From Actinoallomurus bryophytorum (lineage in GTDB: Bacteria > Actinomycetota > Actinomycetes > Streptosporangiales > Streptosporangiaceae), in contig NZ_VFOZ01000001.1 in assembly GCF_006716425.1 (NCBI RefSeq), forward strand, positions 7,707,237-7,771,236: 64,000 bases of DNA, read 5' to 3'. The notes beneath the pieces are model-generated. The model saw nothing but the letters and a program-made list of their open reading frames with translations. It had not been told where the DNA came from and made no database searches. Of this stretch, positions 26,946 to 34,540 are shown piece after piece. The translations under genes and the position numbers were made by a program. How positions within the stretch are numbered: position 1 is the first letter of the stretch; every line of letters starts with the position of its first letter.

Positions 26946-27010
26946 GTTATCCACAGAATCCCGCTCCACTTTCGCCTGCGGCCGTTCCGGCTGGACAATG
27001 TGAGTGGGAT
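26946..27010 (-). repeat. Inverted element, right copy, with DnaA-box-like 9-mer
   Basis: Read on the minus strand it begins ATCCCACTCACATTGTCCAG (27010 down) and ends TGTGGATAAC (26955-26946). It matches the left copy in both end blocks with one-base different spacing; the middle is only weakly similar. TTATCCACA (26947-26955) is a perfect DnaA-box consensus. Confidence 0.6.
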
Positions 27011-27025
27011 GGCACCCCCGGGCGG

Positions 27026-27175
27026 GTGGGCTTCACGCGGGTGGGCTTCACGCGGGTGGGCTTCACGCGGGTGGGCTTCACGCGGGTGGGCTTCACGCGG
27101 GTGGGCTTCACGCGGGTGGGCTTCACGCGGGTGGGCTTCACGCGGGTGGGCTTCACGCGGGTGGGCTTCACGCGG
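27026..27175. repeat. 15-bp tandem array, ten identical copies
   Basis: GTGGGCTTCACGCGG is repeated ten times with no mismatch. Five of six frames stay open through it (for example VGFTR or GWASR repeats), but none joins to a recognisable gene. It lies 15 bases from the right inverted element. The stretch 26858-27233 holds no other feature I can support except the promoter expected for the next gene. Confidence 0.95.
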
Positions 27176-27233
27176 GGCGCGGCCCGGACCGAGGACCTCG
27201 AGACAGGCACTACGGGGCGTGTAGTCTCGGCGT

Positions 27234-27422
27234 GTGCTGTGGGTGATGGTGTTCATCGGGCTGGCCTTCGCCGGTCTGCTCGTCATCGCGGCCTGTGCCG
27301 TCAAGGTCTTCGCCGCCGTCCGCGGCCTCGGCCGTGAACTCCGGCACACCAGGGAGCGACTGGAGCCGAAACGTTCGGCGCTCTCGGTCGCGGCACAGCG
27401 TCTGGAGCGGGCGCGGGAGTGA
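27234..27422 (+). CDS. Small single-pass membrane protein upstream of tatA
   Basis: A 62-residue protein: one hydrophobic helix ('VMVFIGLAFAGLLVIAACAVKVFAAV', residues 4-29) and a basic amphipathic tail ('RGLGRELRHTRERLEPKRSALSVAAQRLERARE'). A GTG start is assumed. It sits 60 bases before tatA in the same direction. Similar short proteins occur at this place in related genomes as far as I recall, but no function is known. The membrane helix plus amphipathic helix layout is loosely TatA-like, but it lacks the FG hinge. Confidence 0.7.
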   Translation: MLWVMVFIGLAFAGLLVIAACAVKVFAAVRGLGRELRHTRERLEPKRSALSVAAQRLERARE

Positions 27423-27482
27423 GCCACCGGCCCGGACGGCGTACGATCGGGGAAGAACCGGCCACTGCTGAAGAGGACTGTC

Positions 27483-27809
27483 ATGGATCTTGGACCGTGG
27501 GAGATCGCGATCATCGCGGTCGTCATCTTGGTGCTGTTCGGCTCGGCGAAGCTGCCTCAGGCCGCACGTTCGCTCGGACGCTCGATGCGCATCTTCAAGT
27601 CCGAGACCAAGGGCCTGATCAACGACGATGAGGACAAGCAGACCGCGCCGAACGACGCGCGTGCCGAGGCCGCACGGCTGCGTGAGCAGGCCGCCCGCCT
27701 GGAGGCCCAGGCCGGGCCGCAGGAGCTGAACGCCCCCCAGAGCGGCGGCGACAGCACCACGGTCAACGGCGTGCCGCTGCACCAGACGGAGCAGGGCAAG
27801 CACTCCTGA
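27483..27809 (+). CDS. tatA: Sec-independent protein translocase TatA
   Basis: A 108-residue pore-forming component of twin-arginine export. It has the short membrane helix '[15 protein letters not shown]' (6-20), the FG-x-x-KLP hinge ('[23 protein letters not shown]') and an amphipathic helix. A long, probably disordered tail (45-108) includes a short Ala/Arg/Glu coiled-coil stretch ('[17 protein letters not shown]'). ATG 27483 follows GAAGAGGA. tatC starts 25 bases downstream. Confidence 0.95.
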   Translation: MDLGPWEIAIIAVVILVLFGSAKLPQAARSLGRSMRIFKSETKGLINDDEDKQTAPNDARAEAARLREQAARLEAQAGPQELNAPQSGGDSTTVNGVPLHQTEQGKHS

Positions 27810-27834
27810 CTGACGAGCCGGAGCTCATAACCAC

Positions 27835-28722
27835 ATGTCGGCGATGAAGGTGTCCCGGCGGCGTGCCGCCCCTGCGCCGAACCCAGATGGGCGCATGCCG
27901 CTCATCGAGCACATTCGTGAGCTGCGCAACCGCCTGCTCAAGGCCATGGTCGGGATCCTGGCAGGAGGCATCGTCGGCTGGATCTTCTATGACCCGATCT
28001 GGCGCGTCCTGCAACACCCGTACTGCAAGATCCCGCAGTCCAACCGGCTCAACGGCCACTGCGCGCTGACCACGACGGGGATCCTCGACCCGTTCGTGCT
28101 TCGGCTGAAGATCTGCCTGATCATCGGGGTCGTGCTCGCCTCGCCGATCTGGCTGTTCCAGATCTGGGCGTTCGTGGCGCCGGGGCTGTACCACCGCGAG
28201 CGGCGCTGGACCTACGTCTTCATGGGCGGCGCGATCCCGCTGTTCGCCGCGGGCGCGTTCCTGGCCTACGAGACGCTCGACAAGGGCCTGGGCATCCTGC
28301 TCGGCTTCACCCCGGACCAGGTCATACCCCTCGTCACGATCACGAGCTATCTCAGCTACGCCGTCGCGATGCTGTTGATCTTCGGGGCGACGTTCGAGCT
28401 GCCACTGTTCGTCGTGGTGCTCAACCTCGCCGGAGTGCTGACGCACGCCCGCATCAGAAAGTGGCGGCGCACGCTGGTCTTCGGCATCTTCGTCTTCGCC
28501 GCCGTGGCGACGCCCAGCCAGGACCCCTTCACGATGCTGGCCCTGGCGCTGCCCACGGTCGTGCTGTTCGAGGTCGCCGAGGTCATCGCCTACTTCCACG
28601 ACCGCCGCAAGGCCGGCCGCCCCGACGTGTACGCGGACCTGTCCGACGACGAGGCGTCCCCGCTGGATCTTCGGGACAACGACGACAGCGACGACGACCT
28701 GGAGGACACGCCACGGTCCTGA
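27835..28722 (+). CDS. tatC: Sec-independent protein translocase TatC
   Basis: A 295-residue, six-helix receptor for twin-arginine signal peptides. The conserved cytoplasmic N-terminus 'MPLIEHIRELRNRLLKAM' and first periplasmic loop 'FYDPIWRVLQHPYC' are typical. Later segments include 'ASPIWLFQIWAFVAPGLYHRERRW' and 'FGATFELPLFVVVLNLAGVL'. A charged 45-residue tail (Asp/Ser-rich) follows the last helix. ATG 27835 or 27844 may be the start. It shares the tat transcript with tatA, and helY follows after 61 bases. Confidence 0.96.
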   Translation: MSAMKVSRRRAAPAPNPDGRMPLIEHIRELRNRLLKAMVGILAGGIVGWIFYDPIWRVLQHPYCKIPQSNRLNGHCALTTTGILDPFVLRLKICLIIGVVLASPIWLFQIWAFVAPGLYHRERRWTYVFMGGAIPLFAAGAFLAYETLDKGLGILLGFTPDQVIPLVTITSYLSYAVAMLLIFGATFELPLFVVVLNLAGVLTHARIRKWRRTLVFGIFVFAAVATPSQDPFTMLALALPTVVLFEVAEVIAYFHDRRKAGRPDVYADLSDDEASPLDLRDNDDSDDDLEDTPRS

Positions 28723-28783
28723 CGGCGGTCTTGATCGCGGGAGCGTTGCCGTCGCATGCCCGGCACTTCCGTAGGCTTGGACC

Positions 28784-31507
28784 ATGACCACCCCCGCGGA
28801 GCGCTACGCGGCGCACCGTCAGCGCGTGGCGGGCTTCACGCCCGCGCTGACGGAGTTCCAGGGCCTTTACGACTTCGACCTCGACTTCTTCCAGGTCGAC
28901 GCCTGCCGGGCGCTGGAGAACGGCCATGGCGTGCTCGTCGCCGCCCCGACCGGGTCGGGCAAGACCGTCGTCGGTGAGTTCGCCGTCCACCTGGCGCTCG
29001 CGGGCGGGCAGAAGTGCTTCTACACCACGCCGATCAAGGCGTTGTCGAACCAGAAGTACACCGACCTGCTGCGCCGCTACGGGCCCGACAAGGTCGGCCT
29101 GCTCACCGGGGACAACACCATCAACGGTGAGGCGCCCATCGTCGTCATGACGACCGAAGTGCTGCGCAACATGCTCTACGCCGGTTCCCCGACCCTGAAG
29201 GGGCTGGCGTACGTCGTCATGGACGAGGTGCACTACCTGGCCGACCGTTTTCGCGGCCCGGTCTGGGAGGAGGTCATCATCCACCTCCCCGAGTCCGTAC
29301 GCCTCGCGGCGCTGTCGGCGACGGTCAGCAACGCCGAGGAGTTCGGGGAGTGGCTGCAGGAGGTACGCGGCGACACCACCGTGATCGTCGACGAGCACCG
29401 CCCGGTGCCGCTGTGGCAGCACATGCTGGCCGGCAACCGCCTGTACGACCTGTTCGTCGACGACGACCAGACCAAGGTCAACCCGGCGCTGCGGCGCTTC
29501 GCCCTGGACGACCTGCGCCGTACGAAGGTCAACCAGAACCGCCGCAGCGGCCGCCGGCGTGAGGCCCGGCCCCAGCGGTTCCGGCCGCCGCCCCGCACGG
29601 ACGTGATCGACCGCCTCGACCGTGCCGGGCTGCTACCCGCGATCACGTTCATCTTCAGCCGGGCCGGCTGCGACGCCGCCGTCGAGCAGTGCATGTACTC
29701 CAACCTGCGGCTGACCTCCAAGGAGGAGGCCGAGGAGATCCGCGCGCACGTCGAGGCGCGCACCGCGGACATCCCCCAGGAGGACCTGGACGTCCTCGGC
29801 TACCGGACGTGGCGTGCCGCGCTCGAACGGGGCCTGGCCGCACACCACGCGGGGATGCTGCCGACGTTCAAGGAGATCGTCGAGGAGCTGTTCACCCAGG
29901 GCCTGATCAAGGCGGTCTTCGCCACCGAGACGCTGGCCCTCGGCATCAACATGCCCGCACGCACCGTCGTCATCGAACGCCTGGTCAAGTGGAACGGCGA
30001 GATGCACGCCGACCTGACGCCGGGGGAGTACACCCAGCTCACCGGGCGGGCCGGACGCCGCGGCATCGACATCGAGGGCCACGCCGTGGTGCTGTGGACC
30101 CCCGGAGTCGACCCTGGATCGGTGGCCGGCCTGGCCGGCACCCGCACGTACCCGCTCAACTCCAGCTTCCGGCCCTCCTACAACATGGCGGTGAACCTCG
30201 TCGGCCAGGTGGGCCGCGAACGCGCGCGTACGCTGCTGGAGGAGTCGTTCGCGCAGTTCCAGGCCGACCGTGCCGTGGTCGGGCTGGCACGGCAGCTGCG
30301 GCGCAACGAGGAGGCCCTGGAGGGCTACCTGGAGGCCGCGACGTGCCATCTCGGGGACTTCAAGGAGTACGCCGGGCTGCGGCGGCGGCTGTCGGACCGG
30401 GAGAAGGCGCTGGCCCGCGAGCGTACGGGCGCGCAGCGCGCCGAGGCCGCGCGGTCGCTCGAACGCCTGCGCGCCGGTGACGTCATCGTCGTGCCGAACG
30501 GCCGCTGGGCGGGTGTCGCGCTCGTCCTCGAACCCGGCGGGGCCAAGCGCGTCGACGACCCCTCGCCCCTGGTGCTGACCGTCAACCGCCAGGTCAAGCA
30601 GCTGGCGCTGATGGACTTCCGCGGTCCGGTCGAGCCGGTCGAGCGCGTGCGGATCCCCGCGTCGTTCAGCCGCAAGTCGCCTCAGCACCGCCGTGACCTG
30701 GCCTCCGCGCTGCGCAACAAGACGGCGGGGATCGAGATCGAACGGCCGGTGAGGCGCCGCGAGGCGGCGGGAGAGGACCCGGAGATCGTGGAGCTGCGCC
30801 GGCGGCTGCGCGAGCACCCGTGCCACGGCTGCGCCGAGCGCGAGGACCACTCCCGCTGGGCCGAACGCTACTTTCGGCTCGAACGCGAGACCGCCGACCT
30901 GCGGCGCCGGGTGGAGGGCCGCTCCCAGGTGATCTCCCGTACGTTCGACCGGGTGTGCGCGGTGCTCGAACAGCTCGGCTACCTCAAGGACGAACGCGTC
31001 ACCGACGCGGGCCGCCGCCTCGGCCGTCTCTACAGCGAGTCGGACCTGCTCACCGCCGAATGCCTGCGCGAGGGCATCTGGGACGGCCTGGACTCCGCCG
31101 AGCTGGCGGCGACCCTGTCCGCCCTGGTCTACGAGTCGCGGCAGGCCGACGACGGCAAGACTCCGCGCATCCCGGGCGGCCCGGTACGCGAGGCGCTGAC
31201 CGAGATGGTCCGCCTGGCCGACGACCTGCGTGAGGTCGAGCGCGACCACCGCGTGGACTTCCTGCGCGAGCCGGACATGGGCTTCGTGTGGGCCGCCTAC
31301 CGCTGGGCGCGCGGGCACCAGCTGGACGCGGTGCTCAGCGACGCCGACCTGACCGCGGGCGACTTCGTCCGCTGGGTCAAGCAGCTGCTCGACCTGCTCG
31401 GCCAGGTCGCTGACGCGGCGCCGCGCGGCAGCGGAATCCGCGACACGGCGGGCAAGGCGATGGACGCGATGCGCCGCGGGGTGGTCGCCTACTCCTCGGT
31501 GGCCTGA
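28784..31507 (+). CDS. helY: HelY/Ski2-like DEAD/DEAH-box helicase
   Basis: A 907-residue superfamily 2 RNA helicase. Walker A 'AAPTGSGKTVVGEFA' (about 53-67), motif II 'DEVH' (147-150), motif III 'LSATVSNAEEF', 'TFIFSRAGCDAAVEQ' (motif IV), and motifs V-VI 'ATETLALGINMPARTVVIE...QLTGRAGRRGID'. The C-terminal third carries the rRNA-processing-arch-like and DSHCT-type region ('LLTAECLREGIWDGLDSAELAATLSALVYESRQ'). It probably acts in RNA processing or decay. The position directly after tatC matches mycobacterial HelY. ATG 28784. Confidence 0.94.
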   Translation: MTTPAERYAAHRQRVAGFTPALTEFQGLYDFDLDFFQVDACRALENGHGVLVAAPTGSGKTVVGEFAVHLALAGGQKCFYTTPIKALSNQKYTDLLRRYGPDKVGLLTGDNTINGEAPIVVMTTEVLRNMLYAGSPTLKGLAYVVMDEVHYLADRFRGPVWEEVIIHLPESVRLAALSATVSNAEEFGEWLQEVRGDTTVIVDEHRPVPLWQHMLAGNRLYDLFVDDDQTKVNPALRRFALDDLRRTKVNQNRRSGRRREARPQRFRPPPRTDVIDRLDRAGLLPAITFIFSRAGCDAAVEQCMYSNLRLTSKEEAEEIRAHVEARTADIPQEDLDVLGYRTWRAALERGLAAHHAGMLPTFKEIVEELFTQGLIKAVFATETLALGINMPARTVVIERLVKWNGEMHADLTPGEYTQLTGRAGRRGIDIEGHAVVLWTPGVDPGSVAGLAGTRTYPLNSSFRPSYNMAVNLVGQVGRERARTLLEESFAQFQADRAVVGLARQLRRNEEALEGYLEAATCHLGDFKEYAGLRRRLSDREKALARERTGAQRAEAARSLERLRAGDVIVVPNGRWAGVALVLEPGGAKRVDDPSPLVLTVNRQVKQLALMDFRGPVEPVERVRIPASFSRKSPQHRRDLASALRNKTAGIEIERPVRRREAAGEDPEIVELRRRLREHPCHGCAEREDHSRWAERYFRLERETADLRRRVEGRSQVISRTFDRVCAVLEQLGYLKDERVTDAGRRLGRLYSESDLLTAECLREGIWDGLDSAELAATLSALVYESRQADDGKTPRIPGGPVREALTEMVRLADDLREVERDHRVDFLREPDMGFVWAAYRWARGHQLDAVLSDADLTAGDFVRWVKQLLDLLGQVADAAPRGSGIRDTAGKAMDAMRRGVVAYSSVA

Positions 31508-32135
31508 GCACCCGCGGCGAGCACGGGACGCGGCGCAGCCGTCGGCAGCTGTGGAGCCGGTCGCCGAGAACATCGAGGTCGTCCGGTCTCGCGGAGCGCC
31601 CGTGTCGTCCGATCTCGCGGAGCGTCCGTCGAAGCGGTGACCGGTCTGCCCGGTGCGGAGATCGGCGCGACGGTGGTGGCGCCACTCCTCGTCGTCGGTC
31701 ACGCCCTGGATCGCCCGGATGTCGGATCTGCCGGGCACGGTATCTGCCGGGCGGGACACCGTGTCTGCCGGGCACCGTGGCCGGTGGTGCCCGAACCGGC
31801 CTTAGCCATCACGTCACCCGGCACGGCGTCGACGACCACCAGGGTTTCCCTGCCCTGGCAATGGCATCAGGCCGGTGGACCCACACCGGCCAGGGCGGTG
31901 CGGCCGGCCGCGGCGAGGTGGAGGTCGCGGCCGTGGGCGGCCGGATCTCTCGGTCGAGTGCGGCTCAGGTTCGTGGTGCCGGACCTCGCTCCCGTCGCAG
32001 GCGACGGTGTTCCTGGTCGCGTGGACCGTGGGGGTCAGGCCAGGGGAGGCTCCGAAGGACGGGCCGACGCACGGGAGCATGGCGGCGCCGGCACTTGAGG
32101 CCGGGCAGGTAACGGAGCGGGGCGTGGCCGGGCGG
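31508..32135. other. 628-base stretch without a supported gene
   Basis: No reading frame here has family motifs, a good start or coding-like third-position bias in a single frame. A perfect-period 26-bp duplication lies at 31578-31629. A short string of CTGCCGGGC-A/G-type pieces occurs at 31725-31785. It may be a decayed region downstream of helY. Confidence 0.5.
31578..31629. repeat. 26-bp tandem duplication
   Basis: Copies at 31578-31603 and 31604-31629 start GTCGTCCG and share TCTCGCGGAGCG; they differ at two bases. Confidence 0.8.
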
Positions 32136-32876
32136 TCAGTCGTCCTCGGCCTCGGCCACTTCGCGTAGTGCGTCGGGGTCGGTGATGAGGATCCGCATGC
32201 GCTGGGTGACGACGACGCCGTCCCTGCGCCACACTGTGAGCGCGCGTGCGACCGTCTCACGGGCTCGGCCGATCATCGTGGCCAGCTCGTGCTGGGTCAG
32301 CGGCAGCGGCAGCGCCACGGCGCTGTCAGGGCCGTCGACGCCATAGCGCTCGGCGAGGTCGAGCAGGAGCAGCGCCAGCAGCTTCGGGCCGCTCGTGCCC
32401 ACCTGGGACGTCATCCGGCGGTCGGCGTCGTCCATGCGGCCGACCATCACCCGGGCGAGCACCTGCGCCGCGTGGGCGTGGCCGTTGAGGAAGTTCGCGA
32501 ACTGCTCGGCCGGGACCGCCAGCGCGCGGACCCGGTTGAGGGCCTTGACGTTGGCCGATCGCGGGCGGCCGTTCAGCCAGCCGCTCTCGCCGATCGTGTC
32601 GGCCGGTCCGCGGATCGCCAACATGACCTCGTGGCCGTCCGCCCGTCCGGCCGTCACCTTGGCCCAGCCGTCCAGAATGATCAGGACATGGTCGGGGTCG
32701 GCGCCCTGACTGCACAGCAGCGCGCCGGCCGCGTATTCACGGATCCGGCCGGCCGCGCGGAGCGCGGTCCGTTCGGACTCGTTCAGTGCCTGCCAAAAAC
32801 CGTGTCTGTTCGCGAGGGTCTCCTGCACCGAGTTCCCGTCTACCCGTCCCGGCAGAGGTTCGCCATTGAACCTCAT
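32136..32876 (-). CDS. Crp/Fnr-family transcription regulator
   Basis: A 246-residue regulator with a cyclic-nucleotide-binding fold (about 25-145: 'ALLCSQGADPDHVLIILDGWAKVTAG', 'ILAIRGPADTIGESGWLNGRPRSANVKALN') and a C-terminal wHTH with 'LTQHELATMIGRARETVARALTVWRRDGVV'. The cNMP loop reads 'GPADTIGESGWLNGRPRSA', which keeps the Gly-Glu and Arg-Ser positions expected for nucleotide binding. No Fnr-type cysteine cluster is present. ATG 32876 has GGAG 5 bases upstream. No obvious target gene is adjacent. Confidence 0.92.
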   Translation of the reverse strand: MRFNGEPLPGRVDGNSVQETLANRHGFWQALNESERTALRAAGRIREYAAGALLCSQGADPDHVLIILDGWAKVTAGRADGHEVMLAIRGPADTIGESGWLNGRPRSANVKALNRVRALAVPAEQFANFLNGHAHAAQVLARVMVGRMDDADRRMTSQVGTSGPKLLALLLLDLAERYGVDGPDSAVALPLPLTQHELATMIGRARETVARALTVWRRDGVVVTQRMRILITDPDALREVAEAEDD

Positions 32877-32986
32877 TTTCTCCAGTGGACCTAATAAAGG
32901 GGACGCCTGTCTAGGGGGCCGGCACCCGGCTCATGAGGAGTGGGGCGGTTTTTTCACGATCCGGATGCCGGCCAGTATGTGGTGCC

Positions 32987-33487
32987 CTAATGGCCCGACG
33001 CCATCGCGACGGCAATGGCGCTCCAGGCCAGCAGGGCGGTCCCCGAGACGTACGCCCAGATCAGCGCCCGCTGGGTGAGCGTCTCGCGGTGACGGGTGGC
33101 CGCCGTCAGCCGTTGCAGCTGCAGGACGGCCGGCGCGCACAACTCCGGCGCGTCGCCCGGTATCTCGGCGATGAAGCGGTAGAACTCCTCCTGCGCCGCC
33201 CTTGTCAGGCGCGCGGCGCGTACGAGGAGGATCACGACGAGGGTTCCGGCGGCGAGCACCGGGACCAGCGCCGCGAAGAGCAGGCCGCTGTAGGGCGCGC
33301 GGCTCGCCGACTCGAGGGTGCGGGCCTGCACGACCAGCCCCATGGCGCCGGTGGCGACGATCCATCCGGCGAAGGCGGTCGCGTGATTGGAACGCTGGAC
33401 CATTGCGAACATCGCACTCACGCCGCCGAACGCCGCCCCGTCGTCCCCCGGGTAGGCTGGTGTCCGCCCGCTGAGCATCGTCGTCAT
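32987..33487 (-). CDS. Hypothetical membrane protein
   Basis: A 166-residue protein of no family I recognise. Hydrophobic segments are seen at about 36-55 ('AFAGWIVATGAMGLVVQA'), 66-90 ('YSGLLFAALVPVLAAGTLVVILLVRAA') and 145-163 ('ALIWAYVSGTALLAWSAIAVA'), with a soluble, charged middle ('EEFYRFIAEIPGDAPELCAPAVLQLQRLTAATRHRETLTQ'). This layout (two helices, cytoplasmic loop, one helix) recalls the actinobacterial Pycsar/SLATT-like membrane effectors, but I see no sensor or nuclease partner, so I do not claim that. ATG 33487. Confidence 0.65.
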   Translation of the reverse strand: MTTMLSGRTPAYPGDDGAAFGGVSAMFAMVQRSNHATAFAGWIVATGAMGLVVQARTLESASRAPYSGLLFAALVPVLAAGTLVVILLVRAARLTRAAQEEFYRFIAEIPGDAPELCAPAVLQLQRLTAATRHRETLTQRALIWAYVSGTALLAWSAIAVAMASGH

Positions 33488-33516
33488 GGCCGCCTCTCAG
33501 TTCTTTTGGCGCAACT

Positions 33517-33537
33517 TTCAGTGCGCCTCTCACTGAA
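33517..33537. promoter_or_regulatory. Inverted repeat in AT-rich upstream region
   Basis: TTCAGTG-N7-CACTGAA is a perfect 7-bp inverted repeat 30 bases upstream of the membrane-protein start. It could be an operator or a terminator for the upstream exonuclease gene. Confidence 0.4.
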
Positions 33538-33590
33538 TGAAAACTCCGGGCGGTCCAGAACACTGCGCCATATGACGCGCAATCAACGCA

Positions 33591-34493
33591 TTAGTCGGAT
33601 ACCGCTTTGACAGCCCCGAGCAAGCGGTTGACGGGCCCTTCAAGATTCCATCGGTCGGTGAGCTCGACCAGGCGTTCCGGTGCGCGCGGAGTGCTCGGCA
33701 GACGGGCATCGATGTCCGGAAGGGGAATATCGGTGACCACGCGGACGACCATTTCAGCCGAGCCGAGGTAGTCACGCGCCTTCTCCAGCTTGAGCCGGCT
33801 TCCGGCGGGAAATCCGGAAGTATCACCCGTCTCAAGGGCCTTTTCGATCCCTTCCAGTGAGCCGAATCTCGTGATCAGTGCCGCGGCCGTCTTGTCCCCG
33901 ATGCCGGGCACGCCGGGCAGCCCGTCGCTCGGGTCACCGCGCAGCGTCGCGAAGTCGGCGTACGCGCGCCCCGGGATGCCGTACTTGTCGGTGACCTCGG
34001 CCTCGCCCATGACCTGGAGCGCCTTGATGCCGCGCGCGGTGTAGAGGACCCGCACCGGTTTGTCGTCGCGGACCAGCTGGAACAGGTCGCGGTCGCCGGT
34101 GACGATGTCCACCTCGCCGTCCTGGAGGGTGGCGAGCGTGCCGATGACGTCGTCGGCCTCGTAGCCGGCGGCACCGACCTGGGCGATCCCGAACGCCGCA
34201 AGGACCTCCTCGATCAGCGGGACCTGCGTGCCGAGGGCCGGCGGCGTCTGGTCACCGCCGTCGGGCCCGACCCGGTGTGCCTTGTAGGAGGGCAGCGCGT
34301 CGACCCGGAACTGCGGCCGCCAGTCCGCGTCCATGCAGGCGACCACCGAGTGCGGCGACCGGTCGCGTACGAGCCGCGCGATCATGTCGAGCAGCCCGCG
34401 GATCGCGTTGACCGGCGTGCCGTCGGATGCGGTCACCGACTCCGGCACGCCGAAGAACGCGCGGAAGTACAGCGATGGCGTGTCTAGCAGCAT
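33591..34493 (-). CDS. 5'-3' exonuclease (PolA-N/FEN-like)
   Basis: A 300-residue flap-endonuclease-like protein. The N-terminal metal-binding strand is 'MLLDTPSLYFRAFFGVP', followed by 'VACMDADWRPQFRVDALPSYKAHR'. The acidic cluster 'GAAGYEADDVIGTLA' and 'VDIVTGDRDLFQLV' supplies further metal ligands. The helix-hairpin-helix 'LRGDPSDGLPGVPGIGDKTAAALITRFGSLE' binds DNA. It matches the stand-alone exonuclease domain of DNA polymerase I, about 300 residues as expected, and probably removes RNA primers or flaps. ATG 34493 is used; GTG 34505 is an alternative. Confidence 0.95.
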   Translation of the reverse strand: MLLDTPSLYFRAFFGVPESVTASDGTPVNAIRGLLDMIARLVRDRSPHSVVACMDADWRPQFRVDALPSYKAHRVGPDGGDQTPPALGTQVPLIEEVLAAFGIAQVGAAGYEADDVIGTLATLQDGEVDIVTGDRDLFQLVRDDKPVRVLYTARGIKALQVMGEAEVTDKYGIPGRAYADFATLRGDPSDGLPGVPGIGDKTAAALITRFGSLEGIEKALETGDTSGFPAGSRLKLEKARDYLGSAEMVVRVVTDIPLPDIDARLPSTPRAPERLVELTDRWNLEGPVNRLLGAVKAVSD

Positions 34494-34540
34494 GAGTCCA
34501 CCCACGCCCCCATCTTGGCAGGCCGGGCGGCCCCCCGCGG

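Noticed and set aside
23712-26955. Replication origin based on two DnaA boxes
   Set aside because: Only two boxes 3.2 kb apart, no AT-rich unwinding region, and no dnaA/dnaN/gyr neighbours.
23271-27175. CRISPR array
   Set aside because: The repeats are direct head-to-tail units without spacers, and no cas genes are nearby.
26876-27337. A pentapeptide-repeat-like protein (VGFTR x10)
   Set aside because: The repeat arises from a 15-bp DNA array open in five frames. The flanking residues have no coding character.
31637-32098. Coding frame in the helY downstream gap
   Set aside because: Composition is low-complexity Arg/Gly/Pro with no start signal or family motif.
32987-33487. Membrane effector of a defence (SLATT/Pycsar-type) system
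   Set aside because: The layout is reminiscent but no cyclase, sensor or nuclease partner gene adjoins, and the nearby Crp/Fnr gene alone is not evidence.
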